Assembly: GCF_036373705.1 (NCBI RefSeq)
Contig: NC_089850.1
Location: 21,063,256 to 21,127,255, forward strand
DNA: 64,000 nucleotides
Source of the DNA: Amia ocellicauda
Taxonomy: Eukaryota > Chordata > Actinopteri > Amiiformes > Amiidae
Direction: 5' to 3'
Position numbers and translations under genes: made by a program
In this document: positions 21,261 to 34,800 of the stretch, piece by piece
Numbering within the stretch: the first letter of the stretch is position 1
Layout: each line of letters opens with the position of its first letter
Notes under the pieces: model-generated
Databases searched by the model: none
Seen by the model: only the letters and a program-made list of their open reading frames with translations
What the model was told of the DNA's origin: nothing

Positions 21261-21909
21261 CTACTGTCACTCTTGCGGGGAGAAGAGACAGCAATGAGCC
21301 TCACTGCTTTGATCATGACATTACAAAAGTATGCATCAAAAGAGTAACTAAAGATTTAAATATCACAAAAGCATGTAACAGTGTAAGGAACTGTGTAGCA
21401 GTGTAACGCTTGAATGGGTGCCAAAACAGTTTTATCATTTCCACCTTTCCTACTGCGCCTGCTCTTTAAACTGGAAGCACATTCACAGCCCGTTTCCATA
21501 GGAAGGGCAACACTACTCTGGTAAACCCGTTTTTTTCCATTTGGACAAAACTGATAAGTGTTCAATGCTCAGACAGAAGTAATTGAAGACCTGGACGACA
21601 CCGTTAAACACACTAGAAGCGCTTATTTATGCAGCACAGAGCAGGCGGCGCTTCATACTGCAGCCTGAGCCGCACAGCCGACGTCATTACGGCGGGATCC
21701 TTTACCGAGAGATCACGGAGGGGGAAGCTGCTCAAACACACACCGCGCTTTCTAGGTGTCCGTTTGTGTGCCTGTGTCTTTAACCAACATGGGTATATCT
21801 TCTTTACAATTCGTTGTTATAAAGCATGCAAAGTGTAATTCAAACAAGCACTGGAGTTGAAAACACATCTCGGTGACATCACACACTAGATTAGGCTCGC
21901 ATTGCCGCT

Positions 21910-21994
21910 GCGCAGATTCCCGCAGGCCTGCGCGGCTCCACCAATGGGATCGGTGGGATTCTGCAGACCTGCGCAGACCTGCGGAAATCTGCGC
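21910..21994. promoter_or_regulatory. Hairpin-forming, CCAAT-containing GC-rich element upstream of H3.3
   Basis: Two 24-bp arms (21910-21933 and 21971-21994) are inverted repeats with 22 of 24 matches. The two differences become G-T (G-U) pairs on the minus strand. Between them lies a second small inverted repeat, CCACC (21938-21942) with GGTGG (21952-21956), and a CCAAT box. The arms contain TGCGCA-type cores. It is about 660 bp upstream of the H3.3 ATG, where the promoter or 5' non-coding exon is expected. A promoter role is an inference. Confidence 0.4.
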
Positions 21995-24299
21995 TACAAG
22001 AACACGACCGAGCTCCACACTGCGCCGTACTAAACACGCCCCTTCAAATATGTTGCACGCAAATCATAACATTTAGTGTATTGGTTTGATGCACAGTATT
22101 AGAAAATACCTAGTTCAAGTGTCAAGTTGAACAGCGTAAATCCGGTAATTTCGTCGCTTTTGCGGTGCATTGTGTGTTGCCAGCCTCAAAATAAAATTAT
22201 AAAGTAGATGCATTTTAATTGTCTCTCTCTTCGTTTGAAAATGCATTATTTTCTTCATTATCTCAAATTAATTTGTACGGCCTGCAGATCATCTCGGATT
22301 AGGACGAAAACTGACAATACATTACAAAAGGAAATACTGCAGCAACGACAATTTTGAAAATAATTAAATGAATACACAGAAATGAATGGTTTACTCAATA
22401 AAAGAGACCACTTTCGACAGATCATAATGACAGGTGTAGTTTTTAAAATGTTTCTGGCTTGTTTTCCGTTCCCCCATAAATCCCCACGTTGAAAGCCACG
22501 GTTAGATGAGATCAGACAAGATGGTGTATAAGGTTGCAACAGATAGGCGAAGCCAACATTAAACCGCTGGATCAAGAAGGGTTTTTTACTCAAGTATTTC
22601 TCATTTTATTTCAAACACGGACAAGAGAAGCGCTTTGATCGGACCGACTTCAACTTCCCGCACCGCCGATCTCCCTGGACCGAGAGCCGCCACCACACGC
22701 ACTGTCAGCGCCAGGGAAATAAAGCACAGAAAGAGAAAAGATGCTCCATGTTGCTGCAACGACTCAAAAAAAATACCTTTTACGTTATTTCCCCCTTAGA
22801 TTTTCCTTGCAAAACTTCGTTACATTTGCAAAGTTGCCTATCAAATCGACCCCCGCTGCTTCCGCAACGCTTTCAGATACATTTGCATTCTCCTTTACAA
22901 ACATCGGTGCATGCAATTTATTTCTGTTTCAAACATACCTTTTTTGAAACCCCTCTGCAAAGCAATTCCTGAAGAGGTTTGGTTGCAAACACAATTGAAA
23001 GATGGCTGCCAGAGGGCTATCCCAGCCAGCTCCACCATCACAGCCAATCACACACAAAGAAGCGAGAGGCTCCGTACAACTGTGTGTACAAACATTGCAG
23101 GCATGCCGCTGAGAGAGGGGGCGGGAGGGGGGCAGACTTACAAGCATTTTATTGAACGAAAACTCACGCAGTTAAAGCACAGGAGAACTCCAGAGCCTTT
23201 TAACAGAAGAAACTGCAGCTATACAGAAACAGTCTGTGAAAAGAATAGTCAATCAGCTAGAACAGGCAACCCACTGATGTGCATCACAGTTAGCTACTTC
23301 GGATTCAATAAGCAGGAAGGTGGTCTAGACTCTAGCCCAACCCCCCAAAAAGTAGCCAGAAAAACACACACACACACCTCAAGGTGTAAACACAGCATGA
23401 CAATTCACACACTCAACTGACTCTCTCACACCCGCCCTCAACACAATACATAAGCACACACCCACACATATAGAGTTTTCTGCATTGCATATATCAATGC
23501 CTTCAAATAACCAGTTCATAGGGTTCAGTGATACTGTTCTTTCTCCTGCATTTTCCCAGTTTCCTCTTTATGACCACACGTAGAGGTACACAGCTCTGTC
23601 AGGTGACAGGTAGATACTGTTATTTTTTATTGTTTATTTCTCTCTGTATCTGTAACTGTAAATATTATCATCCTAGGTGATTTACATGGTTTTACATTTG
23701 CTAACTTTTTTTTTTTTTTGCAACTGGCGGCTGCAGTACTCAAAGAATCACACAGATGGCATTGTTGTGCTTATTATATAAAGGTATTCCCACATTATCT
23801 AACCTGAGTATTTTGTGCAGCTTGGCAGACACTTGCACGTATTTCCAAAAGGCCAGTGTTATTTTTTTTATCATGTAATATAATATATATAAAATATACT
23901 AAAATGTTGTAAACCCACAAACATCCCCAGATTGACCATTTATTCAGTTAGTATCTAAATAAAAGGATACAAAATGAACCAAGAACAATTATTTTTACTT
24001 TTTTTTTTTTGCATTTATTTTGGGCACAAGTCTCAAATTTGGTCTCATTTACCAGCCTTTGGTCTATCATACATTCCACTCCATTTAAATACAAAAGCAT
24101 CTCCAATAGAACTCAGTGGTGTGATAAATCTGTCACCGTCAAGCCGCATTGCTGTGTATAATCACCACCTGGAAAAGCTGTAAAAACTGCAACAAAGCTG
24201 CTCTAGGGCATTCCTCCTGGACAAACAGAACCAGAGACATCCAGCACCCTGATTTTACTGTGCACCTGTCATGTCAACCAAGAAAGAGTTTGTATCAAT

Positions 24300-24405
24300 C
24301 AGAGAGGTGGGAGGAGAAGAGACACAAACGGAGGAGAGGAAGGGCCAGGAGAGGAGAGGAGAGATGAGGGGAGAAGGGAGAAGGGAGAGAGGAGAGGGGA
24401 GGAGA
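24300..24405. repeat. Purine-rich GA tract
   Basis: About 100 bp that are nearly all A and G on the + strand, built of GGAGAG and GGGAGAAG units. Such tracts can form triplex or other non-B DNA. No coding sense is apparent. Confidence 0.8.
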
Positions 24406-25808
24406 TTATGTGTGAGCCACTGCAGAGCCTGTAATGTGCTCCAGGGAAATTACCTTTGTTCCCAAACATATTGAGGACCAAAAAGTAGAAAGTTGTGTTT
24501 GTGAGTTGTGAGTTATGCATTTTATGTGTTTTGTAGGCACAATGTTCTGCTGGCACATGTTATCCTTGATTTTTCAGGGGGTTTGTTCTCCTATTTCTAA
24601 TTTCCACATTCAAATACCACACAAAATCCCATGGGCTCTGTTCTCTGTAGTCATGTGACCCTGAGGTGAAGGCTGTGATCAGTTTGGAAGGATCTCTCCC
24701 ATCCTTTAACTGTCAGACCCAGGGAAACCCATTCGAAGTGCAAGCCACCTTGAAGTATTGCCAGCTACACAACAACCCCACAGCGCAGGAGTCAGCTGTC
24801 CTTGGTGTTGGTCAGTCACAATTTGTTTTGTTTTTAAATAAAGCACTGCTTCTCTTTCCTTCTGTACACCCATTGGATTCACTCCATTAATCTCAAAACC
24901 TCGTTAGAGTTTCACTGCCTAGAATAAGAATACAGATGTTCTTCATTGTCCCAGATCATCTACAGTCTTAGTAGCAGGTTAAGGCACATCATTGTGCAGT
25001 TTCAACACACAATTAGTTTAACCTCTTTGAGGTTTTGTAACTGAATGTTGACACATCTCAAGCAATGTGATAATAATCTTCTTAGAAAAAAAATAAAATA
25101 CAAATTATTGTACAATACAAAATACTAGGATTTTATCCCTGAGGTGCCAGTCAAAGCTTTGCCACTGTATAAAAGTATTTCATAACATAAAAACAACTAT
25201 TAAATATTACAATAGATTTTATAAGGGCTGAGATGAATTCAGATCTTTTTGGTTCAGAATGATATTGTTTCTAATGTGGTCAATTTCTTCTCTTTTATAA
25301 ATGATCCACTACAGTCTGAAATGTAGGTCTTCAGAGTCTCGTTCTCATTTCCACACACTGTCTTTCCTAAATTATGCCACGGGCCTTGTTTAGAGTACTG
25401 TGGGCCCAGAGCGTCTGCAGTGACCGTGATTATCACGCCCCGGTGTCCCATGCTGACGGGAGAGCAAGACTCCATGATCTGTTCACCCATCCATGCATCA
25501 CTTGCGCAGTAATAAGTTAGAAATGTCATACTTTCACACCTCAACTCTTAAACCTCATTAAGAACACAAAAACACAAAGGCAAATCGGTCAGTGCTGCGT
25601 ATCGCCGTTAGTTTTCCTCCAAAACGGCCGTTGCATAAACAGTGCTTCACTTCCACAAGTCTGGTTTCAGCTGAGCTTGTCATGCTGAAGAGCTTATTCT
25701 CACTGCAGAGGCAATAGTTTCCCCACCCGCTGTGCAATGTCCCGGGCCTGGCGAGCTGCGATCCACAGGCACAGGACAGCAGCTGGCCACCACGCTGCGG
25801 CACCCTGG

Positions 25809-28800
25809 CTAGTAGTAGCGGTTGAGGCTGCGCGTGCCCGGGATGTCAGGCTGGCCGTTCATCCAGATCTCGCGGATGATCCTCTCCCGCTCCTCCAGCC
25901 GCTGCGCGCGCTCCAGCTCCTCGGCCGAGGTGAACACGTTCATGTTGAGCGTCCTCTCGAAGCGCCTGTGCCGCCGAGCGGACAGGTCAGAGGAGGAGTC
26001 CCAGTCACTGTCGCTGTCGCTACTGCCGCTGTCACTGTCTGCCCTGCGGGGCCGTGGCTGGGGGAGGGGTGTCCTGCAGTCGGTACGGCAGGAGATCTGC
26101 ACCACCAGTGCGCATAGAGTGAGGACCAGGCCCAGACACACGCCGCCCACGAAGCACAGTGCCGCTCGCTCAGGGTGCTCTGCAAAGACACACAGGTTAC
26201 TGAGTCTAGTGCAAATACACAGGGAGCTGCTGTCTTATGCGGTTTTCCCACAGTAGCCCACTGTCGGTGCCCTGCAGTCAATATCCATCTCCGTTTCTGC
26301 ATACTTGCTGTGTTGTTCATATCTGTCTTTTCACATCAGCAGAAAGGAAAGGTATTAGAAGTGACAGTTGTGATCAATGAGACACTTTTGACCAGAAGGG
26401 ACTAACAAGGCATTATATGAGGCACCAAAATAGGCACGAAACAAAGGAAAGTGAAAGGGAATGAGTTTTGAAGGCGCACAGGTCTGAGAGAGCAGGCTGT
26501 GTCTACACACTAGAGTTAGTGTGGAGTTCAGAAGGATCTTATCTGCTGTCAGATCTGTGCAGTTGATTGAGGCTCTGTCTGCGCCCCATGCCAAGAGCGC
26601 ACAGACAGACCTCAGCGCGCACCGCTGCCTGAATTCTGTTTGTTTTTCTTTCAACAACCTGGGAGGTAAATTAAGAGAGGAAATGAAACGAGCGCATTAT
26701 TTTACCAGCTGCTTCTATAACAGGTGATTGATGACAGTTATCTATGGCATATCTGGACTAGAACGCCTGACTTGGATAATGCACTTTTATTGAACTAAAA
26801 TAGACCCTGAAAACAAAAACAAAACAGAAAAAAACAAAACAACTACATACCTGTCCTTCTGAACCGTGTGGTTTCTGGTATTTTACAACAATGTGTTTTT
26901 GTTCACAGATCTCGTTTCATGTGGGATTGGTGCAGGTGTCTCGGGCGCCGCTCTCACCTGAGATATAGGTGTAGGCCGCCATCACATTGCTGATCAGAGC
27001 CATCTGTGTGCCGACTGCCCTGGACTCCATGGTGTGGTTCAGCATCGGCTGCTCTCTGTCATCCGCAGGCTCCCACAAGGGCTTCTGTCCCATGGAGTAA
27101 GAGCCGGACTCCCTGACCCTCTTCTTCTGTTGCTCTGTACATTGCACCAAGACATCAGCACAGTCACATCTCACAGCCCAAAGGTAGGCTGCGCTGCTGT
27201 GTTTAATCAGAGGAGCTCTGCTTGCATTTAAAGGTTGCAATGGGATGTTTACAGCAAACTTCACCAGTAAATTACGACTCAGATCAAAACACATGCAATT
27301 AGATAAACTAGAATGAAATACTGCTGACCATAGTCCTGCAAAAATAGTGCAGCTATGCAGTAATTCAAGGCACCGTGTAATTACCCACTTAACGCATTTA
27401 GAAATTGGTATGAATTAAGTCAGCCAAAGTTTGTTATGAGAGGAAAGCAGTGTTTATCAATCATATTTTGTCCAGAAAATAGTTCTAATTATTATTGTTA
27501 TGTCCCAGATAAAAAACAAAGCAATTTTTAAGGAATGCAGTGGAATAGCTACAGATATATTTGTATATATATTTATGCATTTGTTGGATTATCACATTTT
27601 AAAATCCTCTTTTCCTTCAGCAAAATACTTTGTTCTAATAATGCAAACCTGCCTGTTTCCAGACTTACAAGCATTGTCTTAATATTGAGAGATTTCTGTG
27701 AGTTTCATAGTTGCCCTTCTGCTGTTGTGTGCAGTGGGTGAGAGTCTGTCTAGGCTGGGTGGCCACAGTGACAGAACTGGGTAGAGAGGCAAAGCTGGGC
27801 TGATGTATTTTTCCTAAATCCAAAATACCCAATTTATGTCCCACCCCACCTCCAAACTGCGGGGAAGAGTTCTAAAATAAATCTTTACGTCAGGAAAATA
27901 CTTTAACATTTATTCAGTTTGTTTGCTTCTTTTCATTTTCCCACATTATATATTCAGGACATGATATTCTTATATCCACTCTTTCAGATACAGATTGAGA
28001 AACCTTCGGCTGTGGTCTGGATTTAGACAGAGGGGGTGGCAGGGACTATAAACAGCGCTCAGTTCTTTTTAATTCTCAGACAGTGTACATAAATGAACTA
28101 AACATCAACATGTAGGATGGCTGTCGCCCCCTTCTAGACCTCACAAGAAGGGGTGACCCCTCCCTCCCAGCAGCTCCAAGTGGGAGCGTCAGGAGCTCCA
28201 GATCACACCCTGGCTCCCGGCCGCAAGTGTCGCAGTTAATCAGACGACTGCTGTTCGTACAAGATGTTCACTCTGATAGCTCAGTTCATCAGTCCCCGCA
28301 GGTCTCCTTCCAGCACTGAAGCATGAGCTCTCTGTAGCACCGCAGCACAGGTCTGACGTTTATTAAAGACCCACACCTGAGGGTCAGTTACACAGGACGC
28401 TCTACACATTCTTAATGTTATATGTTTGATTTGGCAGCATTCAATGATGCATTGAGTACGGCCAATTCCATATGAAGAGACTTTGTGCATAATAGTTCAC
28501 CCTCAAACTCTCATAACTGAAGCCACTGCTTTATCCATTGCTGATATAATACTGCTGTTAAACATTTGTTTTGTTCAGTAGGACAGTGACTGTTTACATA
28601 TTTGTTAATATTCTTTTTCTTTTTCTTTCCAGTGCTGTTTCCACTGCTGGATGATTGTAACACGTTGGTTGAATCGGTTGTGATTACCCTGATTCTCACT
28701 GTGTTTATATCTCACTGCCCCTCCTGTGAGGGGGTGGGACTGTGACAGCAGGATATATTGCTGTGCAGTAACATGCTCTTACAAGGACAGAAACACAAGC

Positions 28801-31800
28801 TCCAGAAATAAACAAAAATGTTCTGCTTCCCATTTTATGACATCAATAAACATGGAACTCATAACGGCTGAATATTTTAGTTTTAGTTGTTTTGCCTTTT
28901 AATTGGGATATGTTGCTGCCGCTGTTCTAGGAGCCAAATGACAGTAATCTTACCAACAAAGCAGGATGTTTCTGAACTAAAGCCAACTGTAACTCTAACG
29001 ATATCTGTCTTTTGTCCATTCCTATGTATGATGGGTTCCTGATTTGCTATTAAATTGACTGCATGCAGAGGTAGAGTCCAGGTGAGAGAGCAGGCCAAGT
29101 ACCTGAGAGAGAGTGTGAGGTCAGGACAGCTGGCCCATCAGGAGGAGCGCTGTCTCCTATAACGTTGGGGTTGCGTGACTGTGGCTGCTGTGGGGACGTC
29201 AGCTTGGAGTGGTTCTCTTCCAGCAGCTTCTTGGGGACTGGAGCAACGAGAGAAAAGCATTACAATCAGGACGCTCACTGAATCCCAGCAGCACAGCTCA
29301 CAGGGTGGCCAGAGTCAATCACTGACAGCATCCTAAAATATCCAGACACCACCTGAGTGGGTTGCGAGTCACACTGGGGCGCCTCCAGCTCACTCTCTTC
29401 TACAGGTCAGCTGGACACAGATCTTATGAGTCAGCCCCACTTATTTTCAAATGAGACACACAAAGCAAACACTGAGCATTTCAGATCTGACCATGGAAAC
29501 AAAAATAACCTTTAAATGCGTGTTTTACAGTTAAAAATTAAATCAGATTTACAGTAAGACTAATATTTAACCCACCCCCACTGATGGGCAATCTTCTCCA
29601 ATTCTGTCATCTTTTCCATCTACCCATTCTCTCAGTCAATCTTACTAACTACATTATATTTTTCTCAGATACAAATAAGCCAGATATAGAACACCCTGGC
29701 CCTGGGGCAAGAGGATGCTCAGCTCATTCTCAATTAAATAACTCCATTCACAAAGGACTCCATTCACACAACAACCCAGTTTCCATGAACAGATGTGCAA
29801 TATACACTGCAGTAACAACATTCAGACACCAAAGAAAACACATAAAAGTGTACAGTGGTCAATATCCCACAGTCTGTCTGAAATGTTTGTAAATCAGAAG
29901 CTGGTTCTCTGGCAGGCAAATAATACATTAAAATAAAATAAATTTAAATGTTCCACCCATATATTCAGTGGAAGGCTATCTGGTAATACAATTCTCATTT
30001 AGGAAAGGAAATTGACGTGCTAATACAATAGGGCACACACACATTACATATGTCTCACATTTTAGTAATGGTACATGATTTTACCACTGTATATCCGATT
30101 TCCGAAGCCATTAAACAAGGTACAATTGCAGATAAACACAATGCTGTTATTCCCATTTCCTTCACCCTGGACAATCCTCAGTTACTAACTGGATCTACCA
30201 AATTTCCCAAGACTGCTTAGGCATTGTTCCAAACTCCACACAGAGAAATTAAAGATACCAAAAAATAAAACTAACCAATTCACCAGGGACTCAGGTCTAT
30301 TTTTATCTTCATGGGAACAATGTAACTCTGCGAATATAAAATGTCAAACTTCAGCCCATGCACTGCTCTTCAGAAAAGTCACTTGTTATTTAATATTGAA
30401 ACCCCTTAGCGAACTAAGAACTAGGCCAATCAATAACATTAGAGTTTGTATTTTATTAAGAATTGCAGGCTATTAAAAATCTACACAAATGTAATGAAGC
30501 AATTCACTATTTTAAAAGTTAAACATCATTTAATTTGTTTGATTTTCACCACAAAATGTTTCACTCTGCCCTTCACAAGCCTTGTATTTCTTTATCCGTG
30601 CTGTTTGGATGTTGAGCAGAATTCAGCTACATATTGAAAGATTCCGGCTTTCACTTCAATCCAATCAACCAAAACTATGCAAACACGACAGGGTGGCTGG
30701 AATAATTCCTGTGCCGGGGTGAGCGACTTCGCTCCCCGCTGACTCCACTGTTCCAGAGCACATGACGCAAGTGACCGCCTGATTCCTGGAACACAGTGTG
30801 ATGATTCCCCATCCCACATGAGCATAATTAAATTAATCTGCCAGCGCCTGTGGGAAAGAGCTCATTCCTGGGTTACAGAGATCCACACGCCTCCTGTGGG
30901 AACCTGGAGGCCACCTTGTGCTGAACTGCTTTGCATTAAAGTGACTTGTTTACTCCACAACAAGTTGCAACAGTGCTGGGGGCGTGTGGGGGTGTGAACA
31001 GAAGCACAAATACTGAAGGGCATGTAAGAGGAAACATCTAGCGGATGTCCTTTAACAAAAAAACAAAAACATCTGTAAATGTGTTGATTTTCATATTACT
31101 AAATCATGAAAAGGGTTAGGAAAAATACACACATACACACAAGGACAGTTAGACCTGAGAAATGATTCCTTGGGTACTCCTACACCCTTTGTGGATTTGT
31201 ATATCTAATGAGTGAAAGTGTCATCAGTGACTGCATCCTAAAAACATCATTCAGATCCTGAAAACTGGATTATTTCAAATATGCAGAAAATAACCTGATG
31301 ATTCTTTGCGGATGGTACCCGATTTAGCACTGACCTCAGCTGACCATTGAGGTGAAGCGATTAAGAAGGCAAACAGCATGCTGGCGAGTTTCGGCTGCAG
31401 TACAGGTACTGAAAGATCCTAGTGGTTTGAATAATGCCTTGGTTACACCCAGAATACCAGATCAGTATAGATCTGCAATAGTGTTTTCTGTTCTAGCATC
31501 ATTAAAGGACACAGCCTGCCCAGGGAAGGACAGTCAGCCTGACGGAGTTATGACAACATTTGAAAAAAGGGCTCCTGTAGACAGGAAACAGGTGTGGGGG
31601 CGATTTGACTGGGGCCTTTAAAATCCTGAACAGAATATAAATGAAGACAACAGACTTGATCACAATCCAAGCAGCAGACTGTGGGGACACTTGCTAACGT
31701 TTATGAAGTGATACAGAGATGACAAACGTAGAGCGAGCAGAACCATTTGTCTCGATAACTGTTTTTGTGAGGCAGGAGATCTAGATTTGATTAAAAAAAA

Positions 31801-34800
31801 AAAAAAGGTACAGGACATGGCAAAAGGAGGACCTAATCTTGACACAGAAGCCCTGCAAAGCAAGGATATACCGTAGGGGCAGGATCAGTCCCTTCTGTGC
31901 TGCAGGTCACAGAGTGGTTTATTTATATGTCCACAATGGGTCTCTTTACAGAGTGGGCTGCAGGGCGTCCACACATATACAGGTTTCGGTTTCCCCATGT
32001 GCTGCTACAGCTGCTTGTTCTTTCCATAAATAGCATCCTGACCGGCTTTGTTTACAGTTAAAAGCAGGTGGACAATTCAAAGAAAATGAAGTGTTTCTTT
32101 TCCTATAATTTCATGAGAAATCAATGCATTACTAATTTGGGGATGTGGGCCATACCATCAAACCAATGAATGAGTAGATGTTTTAGTTTGGCGATAACGG
32201 TCTTCTGTTGGCATTGGGTGGGTGGGGCACAGGAGAAGGGACATCCCGAGCCTCTTGTACTGAGAACAGACTGGTCCCATAAAGGCCAGTGTCCAGCTCC
32301 TGGCAGTAATCACTGCTACTTTTATAGAGGCTCAAAAAGGCAGCCATGAGGAACAGTCCAGGACAGCAGGTCAGCGGGTGACAGAGAGCAGGTGTTCAGG
32401 TCAGGGTTCGGGTCAGGCACAAAGCAAAACTGAGCGCACAGAAAACTGTCTAATTGACAGTCAGACTCTCACACACAATAATGAAGACATTGGGAATGAG
32501 AATCTCTGCACTCAGCAGGAACCACGACGGCCTGTTCAGGAAAACAAACTACCAAGGGGAGGTTTAGCAGTAAACTGGTTTAATACATTCTCCACAGTTA
32601 GAGAACAGATTAACTGCCTATTAATAAACATTACAAATGAAGGAAGTGGAACAAAGCGGCAGTTCATCAGCTGGCAGCAGCAGATTGGAAACACGTGCAG
32701 ACAGGCAGACAGCCGCTGGTGCTTAAAGGGCTTCACTAACGGAGCCTGGTTTCAATCAAGTCCCGCACAGGTCCCGTTTAAACTGTGACTTCAAAGTCCA
32801 AACCAACAATTGTTAATTTGATTCCAGTAAAGTTTATGAATGGGTCGTCTGGTAAAAGTGTTGGAATAAATGCTTTTCTACCGAGAGAGAAAGACTGGTT
32901 CTCTCTCTGACAGATGAACTACAAAGTGAGGTCAAGTGAAAATCGAATACCACCAACTTACTCAGAAATGACTAATAGCACCTACACAACAGAGCGCAGA
33001 GACACAACATGCCCCATGAACATAGTCAATCACAATGGTTGTACCGCATAAAACAAACCCTTAAGGGTAAACTTATGCTTGGGCAGTGATTACAACTCAT
33101 ATGTTCAGGAAGTGTCAACAATCATTAACAAAACTCTCTCTCAGACATCTCCACATTAGCAGCCAAGACCTCACCCAGACTGTGTCGGACAATCTAACTG
33201 GCTCATATTTTTCTAAAGCATTCCAGCCTGGAGGTATGTGTCTGAAACTCTTAACAGCACTGAGTGTCTGTCTTTAGATGAAGTGAGCCGATTTCATGGC
33301 TTCACCGATCACACAATTTCAAACCACTACCAGAGCTGGAACTGACCAGATGCCTAGAACAGCGGGTGAGAAATCGGTGGACTTATTTTGGCTAATTATT
33401 TGCTGGATCATAACAATGTAACGTAAGTCCAGAGTTTCAGAAACACCTTTCTAGCGGGCCATTATCCGTTCTGTCCCACAAAACAAATGCAAGGTGTTCC
33501 TTAACTCGTGACACAAGCTTCTCTGCTGGTCTTTGTGAAACAGTAACTGACTCGACTGTAGTGTGATCTTCTACCTAGTGTTGGTTGATTTGTGTCATGA
33601 AAAACTGATTTGTGAATGAATAAAAGAGCCAGGTATTGTTTAGTGAAATACATTACCATGTACTGGATGCTTTTCTGACAGGAACAGGTAATGCTTTCAG
33701 CAATGATTTATTCAAGGTAAATTAACTTTGTTCAAAGTCTCAACAAAAACAACCTATCCGAGGTCCAGTGAAGTCAACTGGAAGCCAATGGAATTCAAAC
33801 TGTCTGTCTCAATACAGAGAATTATAAATATCAGTCTGCTGAAGGCTCTACAGCAAGTCACCATGCTCAGTGTGATTGATACACTGCCTTTGGCTCACTG
33901 TTATTGTACCGGATCAGCATAATTGAACATGTCCTGTATAGCCATTGTTTATTCATAGGTAGTGTTTTTTGTGCTCAGCAGCAGTGGTTAGCCTTGAAAG
34001 ACAATGGCTGCAGAGTGGCAGCTCACGGTCACAGATTACTGATGATTTTTCTTTGTCTGGAGAAGAGGAAAACGTCCTCTTGGGCTTCTCTCCAGATGCT
34101 AAACCAGATCTGAGTAAATACACAATTCAATTGCAAAATGTTATCTTCAGTGTAGTTAATGAGGTGGAATGGATGCCTGATGTTGAAATAACTGAACTGC
34201 TCTTTGTGTGAATTCTAGACTCAGTTCTAGACCCAACCCCGACGACTTTGTTGTGTTCTAGACTCATCACATTAAACCCCAGAGCCTGCAGAAGACTCTC
34301 TCTCAACTTCCACTTGCATGAACAGCAAAATATTTGTTGTCGTACATTCAGCCAAGAAAATATATATTTTTGTCTATAGTTTAGGTTCCTAGTTTCCTTG
34401 CATCTCCCAAATGTTTTTTTTTTTTTCTGCAGCTGACTTTCTCTACCTCATTAGAATCACAAAATATGGCTAGAGGCAAATTAGCTCTCTGAAGCAAAAC
34501 CTGCATTTCCTTTTCTTTTTTCTAATTCCTGAGGAATCTGAACCTGTTCCAATCCCCATATCCAGCCTTCCTGAGAAATTCCCCGTCTTTTAACTCCCAG
34601 CAGCAGAGCAGCACTGCTTGAGGACCCAGACGCACTTAAACCCACGCAGATGTGAAATGTAGCCGTCCCTGCAATAAGCAGATAGCCTGCTATTAAAGAA
34701 AGGTTAGAGAGCTTTTGTTTCCTTTGTATCTGAGAAAGTTTCCCCAACTAAAGTTCTAAAATCTTTGTTTGTGTTTTCATAACTTACTGATCCTGTTCAG

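Noticed and set aside
22741-23420. Overlapping plus-strand open frames up to 169 aa
   Set aside because: No recognisable domain, no splice context and low-complexity composition. Treated as chance ORFs in the H3.3 upstream region.
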